Assembly: GCA_037576215.1 (NCBI GenBank)
Contig: JBANDB010000003.1
Location: 6,324,001 to 6,388,000 of the forward strand
Direction of reading: 5' to 3'
From: Armillaria gallica
Lineage: Eukaryota; Basidiomycota; Agaricomycetes; Agaricales; Physalacriaceae
DNA: 64,000 bases
Position 1 is the stretch's first letter; every line of letters starts with the position of its first letter. Below the pieces are notes generated by a model, which was not told where the DNA came from, did no database searches, and saw nothing but the letters and a program-made list of their open reading frames with translations. The position numbers and the translations under genes are program-made. Below are positions 23,302-34,409 of the stretch, one piece after another.

Positions 23302-25391
23302 TCAGCCAGATTTCTTCTTCAATTCATCTTTTCCGGCGGCCTTAAGGTCCGCATTGATCTCATCGAGATGAGCAATAAAGTCGGGCGAGAAAGATAGCGG
23401 CTCGGATTCTAAAAGCTTAAATGAGTGTCATGAATAGCCAGGAAGCGCAAGCGCGGACCAGTAACCGTTCCAGCTGGATTCATGGCGTAATCGGTCATCG
23501 TCAATACCATCGGAGTCTCAAACACAATGACTATGGCATGGTGAGCATTGCGATCGTCACTATGTCTGCGTGTGTACTCACGCATCGCGTCTTTTGTTAC
23601 TCGCTCTGGTTTGAGCTCCGCCGCCGTCGCAGCCTTGTGCACTTCAGGAGGGGCTAGAAGACGAAGGTTCATTATCACTTCTCCACAGTGTAGATGATCA
23701 ACTCACGTCCGTGAGGGCAGAATACCGTCTGTAGGCTGATACCTCCTGGCACAAATTGATCACCAAATTCACCATATATCAAACCCACAATTTCAGTGGC
23801 CTTGTTCCGATGATAATACTACAAGACGTCAGTGAGCGTGGCGGAGATGTACGATGGGAACTCATACCGGTGGCCGGAAAGTGTCAGTCGAAACATCCCA
23901 CCTCTCAGAGAAGGTAAGGACTTCAACGAGCGGAATACCGATAGCCTTGGACTTGGCTGTCAGCACCGTGAAAACTGAAGGATCGACATGGTCCTTAGAC
24001 ACGCTCCCAACAAAGATGAACTTCTCCAACGCGTACTTGTACGGGACATAACTAAGATCACGGATAAACAAGAGTGGCCGAAACCAGAAACTTAATGTTA
24101 CTCACTTCCCTTGCCATGCCACCACGTCAAAAGGCGTGTGATCTTGCGCAGCCGAGAAAAGTTGAACTCCGATCCTGCCAGTTTGTCGGTCATGGGTAAA
24201 CCTATGCCATTGAACAACTCACTTGTAAACAACTCGAAAGATGTCAGTACAAGCAAACTGCGGAGCTACGGCATAACTTACCTTCCCAGGGCGTTTCGTC
24301 AATCTCGAAACTCGCTAGAGGTACCTCGAAGTCCCTCGGATTGGCCATCCCGTGTCCACCGATGGGTCCGAGTTCTGGAAGCTCAAAGTGGGATCCGAAT
24401 ATTTCCTGCACATCTGTGTGCGAATTTCAGTGACGACACGCTCTTAACGATTATCCATCACTCACATCCTCTGGACGGTCCATCGGGTAACGACACTTTA
24501 AACTTCATACCTTTTTGGATAACCATCAACTCCCTTGGTCGCACCATCATTCTATCAAGAATATTTAGGACTCGATGAACGTCGACATTGGTAGACGAAA
24601 TCACTTACCGCCCGAACTCTGTCTGTACATCCAATCTCCCCTGCTGTGGGACCACCAACATGTCCCCATCGCTGTTACAAAACGCTTTATTCTTCATATC
24701 CGCATTCGCCACGAAGAAATACAACGCTAAACCTTCCCTGGCCATAGGCTCGCCGTTCCCTCCAATCGTCTTCAGACCCGCGATAAAGTCCACTTCATCC
24801 GAAGACGAGGGAAAGGGAGGAGGACTCCAATTTAACTGCGTGGGACTGATATGCACCTTCGGATTGATAGGGAGGAAATTGAACTCCATCTTGTAAGTCA
24901 TCCATCAGTCTTCAGTTCAGCTATCAGGATGGGTACACACATCTGGGCTGTCAGGCAGCCTGACAAATTTCTTGTGATCCAACGAAGGTCGAATGCGATA
25001 CAGGAACCTGTGCATAATGGGGTCAGCCTTGACGGAGTGCTAGGGAACATACGGCGAACGCACGCATGGAGATTCTGGGGTCGGGGCGCGATGAATGGGG
25101 AGCCCGTCATCTACGACGTGACGTGAGCATAAATGCCAAACACTCTCGCAGTCGCACATACCCCTTCCATGTACAACCCATACTTATTCTTCTGAGGTTG
25201 GTTCTGCCCTTGAGGAAGGGTACCTGGTCTAAGGACTCGTCATTAACCCAACTCAAGAGCAAAAGCGTACAATGAATAACTCACATAGCCTCACTGGCAA
25301 AACGATTCCCAAAGCCTACCTGATACTTATACGGGTCCCCGGATGGCGAAGAGACAAAGCTCGCTGATGCACTGTATGTGTGGGATTGCAT
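23302..25391 (-). CDS. hgd: Homogentisate 1,2-dioxygenase, 14 exons
   Basis: Exons on the minus strand are 25285-25391, 25162-25228, 25064-25110, 24941-25007, 24609-24889, 24466-24551, 24282-24413, 24223-24232, 24106-24174, 23868-24051, 23707-23818, 23582-23653, 23459-23530 and 23302-23408. All introns are 48-57 nt and phases agree throughout, giving about 470 residues (family usually about 440-470). The enzyme opens the homogentisate ring to maleylacetoacetate in phenylalanine/tyrosine catabolism. Diagnostic stretches are GFGNRFASEA, NFLPINPKVHISPTQLNW, AFCNSDGDMLVVPQQGRLD and YYHRNKATE. The iron ligands by family alignment are His353, Glu359 and His386. The usual Trp-His-Gly-Asn motif reads Trp-Gln287-Gly-Asn. 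Exon 8 is only 10 nt, and the last intron has a weak donor (GTCCGC). A 3'-end fragment is duplicated at 25931-26032. Confidence 0.93.
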
Positions 25392-25425
25392 CGTCTTTCA
25401 GTGAGAATCGTTGGCGCCGGGACGG

Positions 25426-25437
25426 CCTTTTATTCCC
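25426..25437 (-). promoter_or_regulatory. TATA-like box of the homogentisate dioxygenase gene
   Basis: On the minus strand the sequence reads GGGAATAAAAGG, ending 35 bp upstream of the ATG. Position and composition fit a core promoter, but no experimental start is known. Confidence 0.4.
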
Positions 25438-25930
25438 TTCATCGACTTCGACCCTGCCTTAGGTGAACCTCGTCACTGGCTGCTCGTCAGACGTAACCTA
25501 TAGCCACTTTCTTGTTAATCGAATTGAGTCTTGGGACTATTCAAGTGGTCATACTACGCGTCTCGTCAGTACAACCTCGTCAGCATCGAGGGTAAACTCA
25601 CTTCGCCATCTGTTCAGAACGTTCTTTGTCATGAAATTGAGCCTCGGGACCGCTCTGTGGGAAAGATGTGTAGAAATCACCCGAATTTCCATGGGCGTAA
25701 GTCAGCCACGCTGATGGATTCAACGTTCATAGCAGGTGCGATGATCGAAAGGTGGGCATATGCGCAGATTAATATTCACTAATCACCTAGTCCTCGTCAG
25801 CAAGATGAAGGCCCATTATCAAAGAATATGTTCCAGCAAAGAAGATCTAATATTGGTTGTACATCAATGAATCCTGGTCGGCACGTTTCTCTAGACTCAC
25901 TGGATATAGAATACCGTCTAATAAGCTATG
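25438..25930. other. Intergenic, no gene seen
   Basis: Short open stretches only. Nothing recognisable between the homogentisate dioxygenase promoter and the gene fragment at 25931. Confidence 0.4.
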
Positions 25931-26032
25931 TATACATCTCCCTGAGTCGGATTCTTCTTCAATTCCGACGGCTTTAAGGTCCGCTTTGGTCTCATCAAGA
26001 TGAGCAATAAATGTGTCAAGAATAGCAGGAAG
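25931..26032 (-). pseudogene. Fragment of the 3' end of the homogentisate dioxygenase gene
   Basis: The sequence matches 23291-23445 in the same orientation: the last exon (TTCTTCTTCAATTC, TTTAAGGTCCGC, AGATGAGCAATAAA on the plus strand) and part of the preceding intron. About 45-55 bp in the middle are deleted. It is too short to encode anything and is a leftover of a local duplication. Confidence 0.8.
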
Positions 26033-26580
26033 TGCTCTGTTTCAAGAAGAAAAAAACGGCTGCCAAAGAATCTGAATTGGGGAACCGGGATGCGTGCCGC
26101 TGGATGACGCTTATGTAGTCACCGGCTTGTAACGACGGACGATTCGACGCTCATGGCTCTTGTTACGGTTTCGGTCCATTTCCTTCCCCAACGACACTCA
26201 TGCCTCTTGTGTTGGTTTCGTTCCATCGTTTGCTGGCATGCTCTGTCGTTCCATGGTCCGTGCGTATTTTTCTGTATGTCTCGCAGTGTCTCAGATTAGG
26301 TGATGGTACGACTTCATCATTGTTGGCCGGTTTCCGTCGAACGACGAGCATATACTATTACCTCTACCAACATTACATTACTAATATTTTTAAAGTGCCC
26401 CGCAAAGTGTCTCTCCTCCGCGAGACGTGCGATCAAAACGGTACGAGCCTTTGCGGCCACGGCGCATGGCTTGCCATGTCAGGGCTGTGGACCCGGTCGT
26501 TCCTGATTGGGACCTGGCGCCAGTACACACCACACCACGGTTGTCGCTGTCTCAATCCCGTAGTTCATGCAAATGGACCA
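26033..26580. other. No gene seen
   Basis: Unique-looking sequence between the dioxygenase fragment and the next array unit. No motif recognised. Confidence 0.35.
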
Positions 26581-29500
26581 TGGTTTGACTACTCCTGATG
26601 TCTCTGCAACGAGGAGTACTATTTAACAAGGAGCACTTTGAAGTGTTGGAGACACTTGGCTGCGGATGAGTGCCAGCCGGGGTCTAGCGTGAAACCGGTG
26701 CAGAGAGCACGGTCCAGCTTGGTACGAGACTTCGCTTTCCGAGTTCGTTTGGCATTCTCATGAGCATTAGGTTCATCGACCTCACCTCTGATTACCAACT
26801 ATGGTCCTTCCCACCTGCCGCGGTTGTCGTCCGATTCACACCATTTGTTGTCTTCTCAGTCAACTCACGGACATGCGGCCAACGTGCAGAATTATTTTCT
26901 CTCGATTAGTGGGCCAGCCCAACAAACCTCGTCATTCTTGTTCGAACACCATCTCTTGGCTTATCACTTAGCTCTCGACCCTTTCAAACATACTTCCAAG
27001 AGCGGGGATACAGTTCCTCCCTTCGTTTCCTTTGGACGTCTCACTCTTCCGGATGTGGGAGCTTATCGTCTTTCCTGCCAGTCTATTCTAGCCTATTGGA
27101 TATGCGTAATGCACCAGGTTCGAGTCCTGGGGGTGATATTGTTAATACTACTAACTCGATCTACGTTTTGTCAATAATGTCTCTGATGAGAATGGACAGT
27201 CCGAACATATGGATGTTTGGTATGTCGTGTCATTTGCTTCCCCCACCCGACTTTGACTCATCGATTTTTAGTGAGCTGGTCCCTATCCGAGGATGGCGTC
27301 GAACAACAAATTCTAGCCTCACTGCACTCTCGTTATTTCTCGGAAATTGTTCTACGCCCTCGAATGAACTACTTTTTCATTCAACTGCATGGAGCAGCGG
27401 GAGCGCGGCCGTGATACGTTCGATTCGTACAGTGGTTCATAATATTGCTAAATCTGGATGTCTTTTTTGTCGTCTATATCAATTGATGCTGCTCGTGCTC
27501 TGCAAGGAGAGGAAGAGGAGGATGCTATGAGTGGGTGCGGGGTTGTCACCACGGATGTACTCTCCTGGCATTATAGACACGGCCAGGTTCAAGGGGCGTA
27601 GAGTATGAAATCGGTGCAGAGAGCACCCGTCCCGCTTGGTACGAGACTTGCTTTCTGAGTTCGTTTGGCATGCTCATGATTTTAGCAGCGCCATTTCGAC
27701 CTTCGTTTGGCCCATCCTATACGTCTAAGCGAAACTCGTCTATCTAGGGATCAGCCTTCTCCCTTCGTTGCTTCACTCTTCCCGATGTTGGTGTCATTGT
27801 GTCTCTTGTAGCCTATTGGATATGCGTAATGCACCGGGTTCGAGTCCCGGGGCAAGTGGCCTGTCCCTCTGACTTACGTTTTGACACGATGGCGGCTGAG
27901 CGAACGAACGTATGGATGTTCCCCGTAACTCCCGACTCGCGCGTTACGTTGATTCTCGGAGGATAAATACCGCCCGACCTGACGTTGGGATTTAAGAATC
28001 AACTCTTTTTTTGTATTCAAGCTTTAACCGCTGCATGGATGAGCGGGAACGCGGCCTCGATACGTTCGATTCGTACAGAGGTTTATAGTCGACCCACTTC
28101 CGGAGTTTTTTCGTCCCCTAGGCTATCTAGTAGTATCGATGCTGCTCATGCTTCCATTGGGACTGCAAGATGGAGATCGCTACTAGAAAGAGGAGAAAGC
28201 TGTGAGCATTCAGTTGTTCGCGTACGGCCGGCCCACTCATCAGCCTTGTTCTCGTTAGATCTGGTCTCACCGAATTCATCGACTTATGACCTACCTTTTG
28301 CTCGCCCCGAATAATGAGATGACATGCGTGGATCGAGGGAACGAGCGTTCCTCTCTCCAGCAGACCGTCCTTTCGCTTCCACCTTTGACTACCCACAGTA
28401 CTCCCGTCTAGTGGAACTGTCATATATGCACCAGGTTCGATCCCTGGCCCGGGAGGTAGTAATTTCAGAACCTTTGCTTTCTTTTTGTGACACACAAATT
28501 CGAGTGATTTGCTGCGGCGTGTGCTCTACCTCTGCTATCAGTTTGCTTTTGACACTCTTCTCCGTGCCGTCCTTCTTATTCTTCGTGATATTTTGTCCTT
28601 CCTCGAGGCCGCATAGTTCGTATCAGAAATATCCACATTGTAGTGCAGCGACACAAGCGTCAGTCAGTGCACGCGTACACGTTCGATTCGTGTGGTGGCC
28701 TTGAAACGGCGAGAAGGACGATCATTTTTTTCTACCTTGTACCTTTGATTTGAGACTTTTTCTCGTTCACAAGTTGGGATCTATAAATCACATGTACCAG
28801 CGAAGCGAATGTTTGTGAAAGTGTTCTTTTGGGTGCGACCAGTTTTTATTTCCGTCGGTGGCTGTGCTAGTATCCCTCTCCTCCCGTACTCATCATCAAA
28901 GAAATTGTTTGACTACCCTTCCTCTCTCTCTCCTTGAAGGAAGTATAATAAGGGGTGCTTTGGTTTGGTCTACTCGGCTGACAGGCGCGCAGGTCCAAGC
29001 AGCATGAAATTGGCGCAGAAGGAGCACGGTGCCGCGATGGTACGAGAGTTGGCTTCTGTGTCACTTTGGAGCTCTGATGAGCATCTAGGTTCACACCTGG
29101 ACAATTACTGATACACTGAACAAACGGTTCTTCCCTTACACACGTCTGCGTGAGGTCCCCCGAAGGGCAGAACCCCAATTGTCGCTGTATGAAGTCACCT
29201 AGGCTCACACGCGTAGACTGGGCTTGGATGCAGACGGCGCAAATATCATCCCCAGAGACGAGGATCCTGGTGTCTGTTACATCCCCGCAAAAGATGTTCT
29301 TTCCATCAGTACACGCCGCGCGTCAAATATGACGTTCTTCCTCGGGAATGACATTCTTCCCGTCCCCTTCGTCGTCTCGGCGAGACAAGAATCGCATGCC
29401 TGTCGATTCGTCACCCATACCCACAAGCACCCAAGACACGACGCCAGCCACACACCGCTCCATGACTTTGATCTACAAGTTCCGGTCCTCTGCGAACTCC

Positions 29501-29890
29501 GTCATCTTTTACCTCACCAGCTGGATGTTATATGTTGCAAAAGAACTATATCCCTCTTGATGTACGTGCACGGATGCTCATCGACTCAAACAACGATGAC
29601 GAGGACTTCTTTATTTTGGTCCGAAGTGCAGGAGGCTTGGATGACAGGGAAGAGGTCCAAGCGGCGTAGAATGAGAGAGCACAGTTCTGCGACGGAATCA
29701 TTGGTACGAGACTCACTTTCTGCGTCACGTTGGAGATTTGACGAGCATCTAGATTCAATGTTTCGCTCCCGGGCGGTTACCAGCTTCCTGCCTGCTGCCG
29801 TTGGCCTCTTCTCAGTCCCTTCCCACTGCCGCTGTATGACCTAGCCTAAGCCGTATCCGCTCGTCTGAATAATGGTACGGAGAAGATACC
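26581..29890 (+). repeat. tRNA-like module array, unit D
   Basis: Modules are S1 27089-27136, S4 27388-27438, S1 27809-27852, S4 28034-28080, S2 28406-28458 and S3 28636-28700. The S1 at 27809 has a changed but still paired T-stem, CCGGG-TTCGAGT-CCCGG. T-runs of five to seven follow S4 (near 27462, 28109), S2 (near 28482) and S3 (near 28724). The S1-S4 pair is duplicated within the unit. Confidence 0.8.
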
Positions 29891-32071
29891 TATGAGCGGA
29901 CGAAATTCTGGTGCACGACATCCTAGGGCTACGATCCGTGGCGGAACGATTTTTTCTTACGCCAGCCTAAACCCTTCGTCATTCGCACCCCACTTCGTGA
30001 TACACCTGCTTCAAGTTCTTGGTCTCTTCAGACTTAGGCTTACTACTGAGGGCAGGGATGGAAACCTGACTCTTCTCCATGTCCTCTATTTACGGGAGAT
30101 GATTGGAGTCTATCGTAGCCTATTGGATATGCGTAATGCACCAGGTTCGAGTCCTGGGGGTGAAATCGTCAATGGCTTCTTATGTTTTGACAACCCATGT
30201 TTTTAACGGCGGACAAGGATATTAGTGGTCAACGTTCAATGTTTGGTACGTGGTATCATTCCCACACTCTCCAACTTTGACTCATGAAATTGAAAGTCTA
30301 GTGGGTTGAATGATATGGTCTCATCGTCTAGCATCCAACCCTGACATCGTCACACGCTTCGGTTCAAATGTCATATTTTGCTTGGACTTGAAGGGAAAGG
30401 ACCTTGAATGTAGACGCACTCCAATCATTAGCTCATTTTCCAGCACTTCTAGCCACCACACAGCGAAGTGGGAGTGCGGCCCGGGCGCATTCGATTCGTG
30501 CCGGGGTTGTTGTCTCGTTTTGAATGCGCTCTTTTTCGAATTCTTTCCTTCTTCTGTGACGCCGAATAACACATCAAGGTGGAAAATGGAACAGGCTAGT
30601 GTCTGTACGGCCCGTTCTTCTGCAAGGGTTGTGGTTGGATTTGGCAGATACTCCTCTCGGGGTGCAGCTCTCCCCGAATATGACGTCCCTCCTCGGGAAC
30701 GGGCATTTTTTCTCGTCCCGCTTGCCTGCCTTTTGCAAAGACCGTTTATATGGACGTTCAAGTCCAAGTCCTTTTCCCTTCCATCCGTACCACCTTTGAC
30801 TCGTTGCGAATCACGGCAAGGAAGGGGCGGCGGGATGTCATACCTCTCGACGTGCCAGACGTGCATGCCATCACTAAAAACGCCGGCTACTACCTCCCGT
30901 AGCCTGGTGGAACTTTTAATAAAGTGCAAGGTTCGACTCCTGTAAGTGAAATGGTTCTGTTGTGATTCTGGTGTTTCTTTTGGTCGTAATCAGAAATCCG
31001 ATGATTTTCTGCGCTCTTTCTTATTGCGGGATAAGGTGCATCTAGAGTTTTCCTCTCCGTACTGCGTGCATACATTAAGTCTGGGGCTCAGACATTGATG
31101 CATCGTCCGACTACGGCCGTCCTTCGTTCATTCTTATTCTTCGTGATATTCCACCTCCTCTCATGATTTGTTTTAGAGGCGAACATCCCATCCACATTAT
31201 AGTCCAATGACACGAGTGTCAGTGCACACGTTCGATTCATGTGGTGGACCTTCGGAAATTGACCTCTTTTTTTATGCACTGTACCTCGGGCTTTGATTCG
31301 AGACCCTTTCTTGTTCACAAGTCGGTATCTATACGTCGCCTAATGCGTTTGCATAGATATACCGGGTTCGAATCCTGGAGGTGGAATATATGTCTAGTAT
31401 TACCACTACTTTTGGGTGCTTTCACTGTGACCACCTGTACGATGAAGGTACGGGAAGAGACGCGGTTTCTACCACTTTTACTAGTCGAATTAAAATCTGT
31501 GTAAGCCTCAGGTTCTGAGTTCTGACTCGGTAACCTCCATAAGTCAGTCAAACTTTATCAACTCACTCTTTATCTAGCGGGACGAAGCGCTCCGTTCATC
31601 CGCTCATGGTCCCATCAGCGCACGTTCCTCATCTTGAAGGGACACTACAAGGAAGTAGTCAATGCCAAATGTTCAGGCCTGCAGGTTCGAATCCTACTAG
31701 TGTCGATCGCAGATCTCATTCATCAGTTCTTTTGGTGTATCAGTTCTTTTCCCATCTTCCTTTGCTAGCACTCGTCGTGGAATCGTCTTCGGAAAACACA
31801 AAGCACTAGTACAATAAGTACACCTTTAGTTAGTGTAGTTAGTGGCTGTGCCCCAGCTTTCTTATCAACCGTCAGCCATTATGCAGAACGTTCTATTCTG
31901 CCAATCATCTGAGTATTCTTGAATGAGCGACGAGGAAATATCATCGCACACTCATTTCGACAGATTGATGGGTTCTTTGATGTTTGAACATGCTTCCCCC
32001 TGTCTTTCTCCACACCATCTCGCTTTTGGCGACTTCCCTCATCGCTTTAACCACCACCACCCAGCATTGTG
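29891..32071 (+). repeat. tRNA-like module array, unit E
   Basis: Fullest ordered series in the window: S1 30116-30163, S4 30460-30507, S2 30900-30950, S3 31196-31250, S5 31336-31386 and S6 31641-31704. The region 30310-30945 is open on both strands at once (over 200 codons each). I attribute this to chance, since homologous copies at 56.6-57.2 kb and 59.3-59.9 kb do not preserve those frames. Confidence 0.8.
31641..31704 (+). repeat. S6 module, the most cloverleaf-like tRNA-like element
   Basis: The 64-nt segment starts GACACTA and ends TAGTGTC, a perfect 7-bp acceptor-type stem. Directly before the 3' strand lies a T-arm GCAGG-TTCGAAT-CCTAC (4 of 5 pairs), and the B-box GGTTCGAATCC is exact. 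Thirty-three nt remain for D and anticodon arms, slightly short of a normal tRNA. I find no clear anticodon stem, so it is not called a tRNA gene. A TTTT follows at about 31720. A decayed copy is at 57898-57965. Confidence 0.6.
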
Positions 32072-32418
32072 GTTAAGGCCTTAATTACGGACATTTTTTC
32101 CCCTAAGGCTTAAACCTTAATTAAGTCCTTAATTAAGGTATTTTCTTAAGTTTAATTTCAGTAGGGGAAAGCCACTTATTACCAGGGCCAAAGTTGGCCT
32201 TATTTTGCGTTACAAAGGGTATTGTGCGGCTTGTTTTTTGATAGTCTAGCTAGTATACACCTGTGGACTGCATACATCTCCAATTTCATACCTTTGAAAG
32301 ATCAACTGCCGGAAAAAAGGGGAGTTTTGCCACTTCGGCTTCTTCGGCAACCGTGCCGGAGTTCCGCTTAAGGTTAATTAAGCCTTAGGAATTTTTACTT
32401 CGTCGATTAAGGCTTAAC
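32072..32418. mobile_element. AT-rich fold-back element (MITE-like)
   Basis: Left end GTTAAGGCCTTAAT and right end (inverted) GTTAAGCCTTAAT begin imperfect terminal inverted repeats of about 50 bp that both continue to CCTAAGGCTTAA. The interior is rich in TTAATTAAGG-type motifs. The related unit at 58.3 kb lacks this block. No coding capacity and no clear target duplication. Confidence 0.6.
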
Positions 32419-33412
32419 AAACGTTTGGTCAACGTCGCGGCCAACAATCTCTGTTTACGGATCCCTACTAGCTACATCTCATCTCTCTATTGAAGTCTCA
32501 CTACACTCCCCCCATGCCACCACCACCACCACAAGGTGGAGTGGAAGTCCGGTGCCCCCAAACGTTCGATTCGTACAAATGGTCTATGCCTATGTTGGAC
32601 CCAATGTGCTTTTCTTTCTTGCTCAATACTAGCTGGTTTGTTCCTGAGAAAGAAAAATCATACAAAGTCTTGACGTGGGGAGTAGTCGATCCGCTGATCC
32701 TCAGAGCACTGAGACGACCGTATATGCTCCTCGTAGGCGATATGCTTTGTCCTATACCTGGCAACTTCTCATCCTACCCTAACTCCCTTTCCGCCTAAAC
32801 CACAAATGAAAGCGCTCTTCAAAGCGCGCATTCTGATGCTGCTCTATATCTGTTACAGTAACTTGCCGGACCTCGACGACACCCCATTTGATCAATCCTG
32901 CGCACTTACCCCTTCGGTCTATACCCTAAACCAAAAGGCGAAGCACAAAGTCGACGCTTCTCCGCTCTGGCCTGCTGCTATAGATCATGCTTCGATGGGT
33001 AGCAGTAATTTCTGTGGAAACAGCGAAGCAACTGATATAGCTTGATTGTGCGGCAACAGCTCGCTTGGAGATCCGACGATATCGCTAATATGGTGCTTCA
33101 TGCTCCTGGCCTTGTTGTCAGTGATCGCGATATCAGCACAACGCTGGGCTTGGACGCTCAGGATCGAATCTTAATGGCCGTCAAAGTCACGAGAATAGGC
33201 CCCATAGAGCCGGTTCCTAGCGATAGACAAGCCAGATTTCGAAGTTGGCTAGCAGATACTCGTGGTCCTCTATTTCATTTGAGGATTCAGAAGCAACTGT
33301 TATTGCGCTACTGTCATTGAACAGTCCCCACAGTCGTCGATATGCGGCTAACCGCACCCTACTGATTCTCATAAAGCACCCTTAGTACTGAAGCGACACC
33401 ACTTTCGCTTTC
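32419..33412. other. S4 repeat copy and unique sequence, no confident gene
   Basis: An S4 module lies at 32535-32582 (AAACG-TTCGATT-CGTAC), and its flank to about 32700 matches 58314-58480. Beyond it a plus-strand frame at 33042-33320 (92 codons, DRDISTTLGLDAQDRILMAV) is coding-like. It shows no known motif and ends before the methyltransferase gene. Confidence 0.4.
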
Positions 33413-34409
33413 ATGTCCGCCGCGTCCTCCAAGAGAGATTATCCGTCTGCACCAGATGTACACTATGTGTTACCATCTGATGCTCTGGAAAAGCAGCGGT
33501 GCGCCATCATCTATACCCTCTGTTGTGTTTTGCACTAATGCTTTGAAGGCTTGAACTACAGCATGCTCTCGTCAGGCGTGCACTATGCGATGGAAAAACT
33601 GTGCTGGCACCAATAATTCTGAAGTCGGGGGATAAAGTATTGGACTCGGGTACAGGAACCGGTGAGGATCGACTGAGGAAGTGCTGTCCACCGGCTTACT
33701 CTTTGTTTTATCAGGAGCTTGGGCTTTTTCGCTTGCGGAAGAGGTTCCCTTCTCAGTCTCTCTTACGGCAATTGATATCCAGTCCAAGATCTTTCCCGAA
33801 TCGTTCCCCCCAAACGTCGAGTTTCTCCTCCATTCGGTCACAGATCTACCCATTCAATGGACCGATACATTCTCACTAGTCAACCAACGCTTCCTCACTG
33901 GGGCTCTGACTGGACCGCAATGGGAAGTTTCTCTGGAAGAATTACACCGCGTCATCGCTCCTGGCGGATGGGTACAGCTTGTCGAAGGAATAACAATTTC
34001 GAGGCATACGGGACCTTTCTCATTGAAAACTAGTAATCTGTGGTCGGCAATATTAGCTCACAGAGGTCTGCTTGTCGATAGCGTGGAACGCCTCCCTGAT
34101 ATGTTGACCCATACGGGATTCGTCAATGTGTGGAGTGAGACACGAGCCCTGCCTTTGGGACAATGGGCTGGTCAGGATGGGATAGATTTTAGAGATGATC
34201 TGGCTTCAGTGCTCTCTGCTATGCGAGGCCCTCTTTTTGAAGGTGGAGGCTTGGGGCTGGTATCGTCGGAACAGGAATACGATGACCTCATCGCATGCGT
34301 AACAAAGGAGTGGGATAATGGACGAGAGGCGTCTGCTTCGGCGGAACTGACAGCGATGTATGCCCAGAAGGTATGGAGTCTATTTCAAGAAGCGATTCCG
34401 TTAAATTAA
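33413..34409 (+). CDS. SAM-dependent methyltransferase, class I
   Basis: Exons 33413-33498, 33549-33661 and 33715-34409 are joined by introns of 50 and 53 nt. All phases agree, giving an intact 297-residue protein. The cofactor-binding motif I is VLDSGTGTG (residues 59-67) followed by AWAFSLAEE. Downstream are the acidic strand AIDIQ, the LPIQWTDTFSLV region, and a motif like ELHRVIAPGGWVQLVE, typical of UbiE/LaeA-type fungal methyltransferases. The N-terminal RLELQHALVRRA is also characteristic of this fungal group. The substrate cannot be told from sequence; relatives act on secondary metabolites or are regulators. The 5' end is supported by a clean ATG and a first exon in frame. A damaged partial copy is at 49960-50226. 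Confidence 0.88.

Noticed and set aside
30310..30945. Open frames over 200 codons on both strands at the same place
   Set aside because: No motif in either, the frames overlap each other, and homologous repeat copies at 56.6-57.2 and 59.3-59.9 kb do not keep them open.
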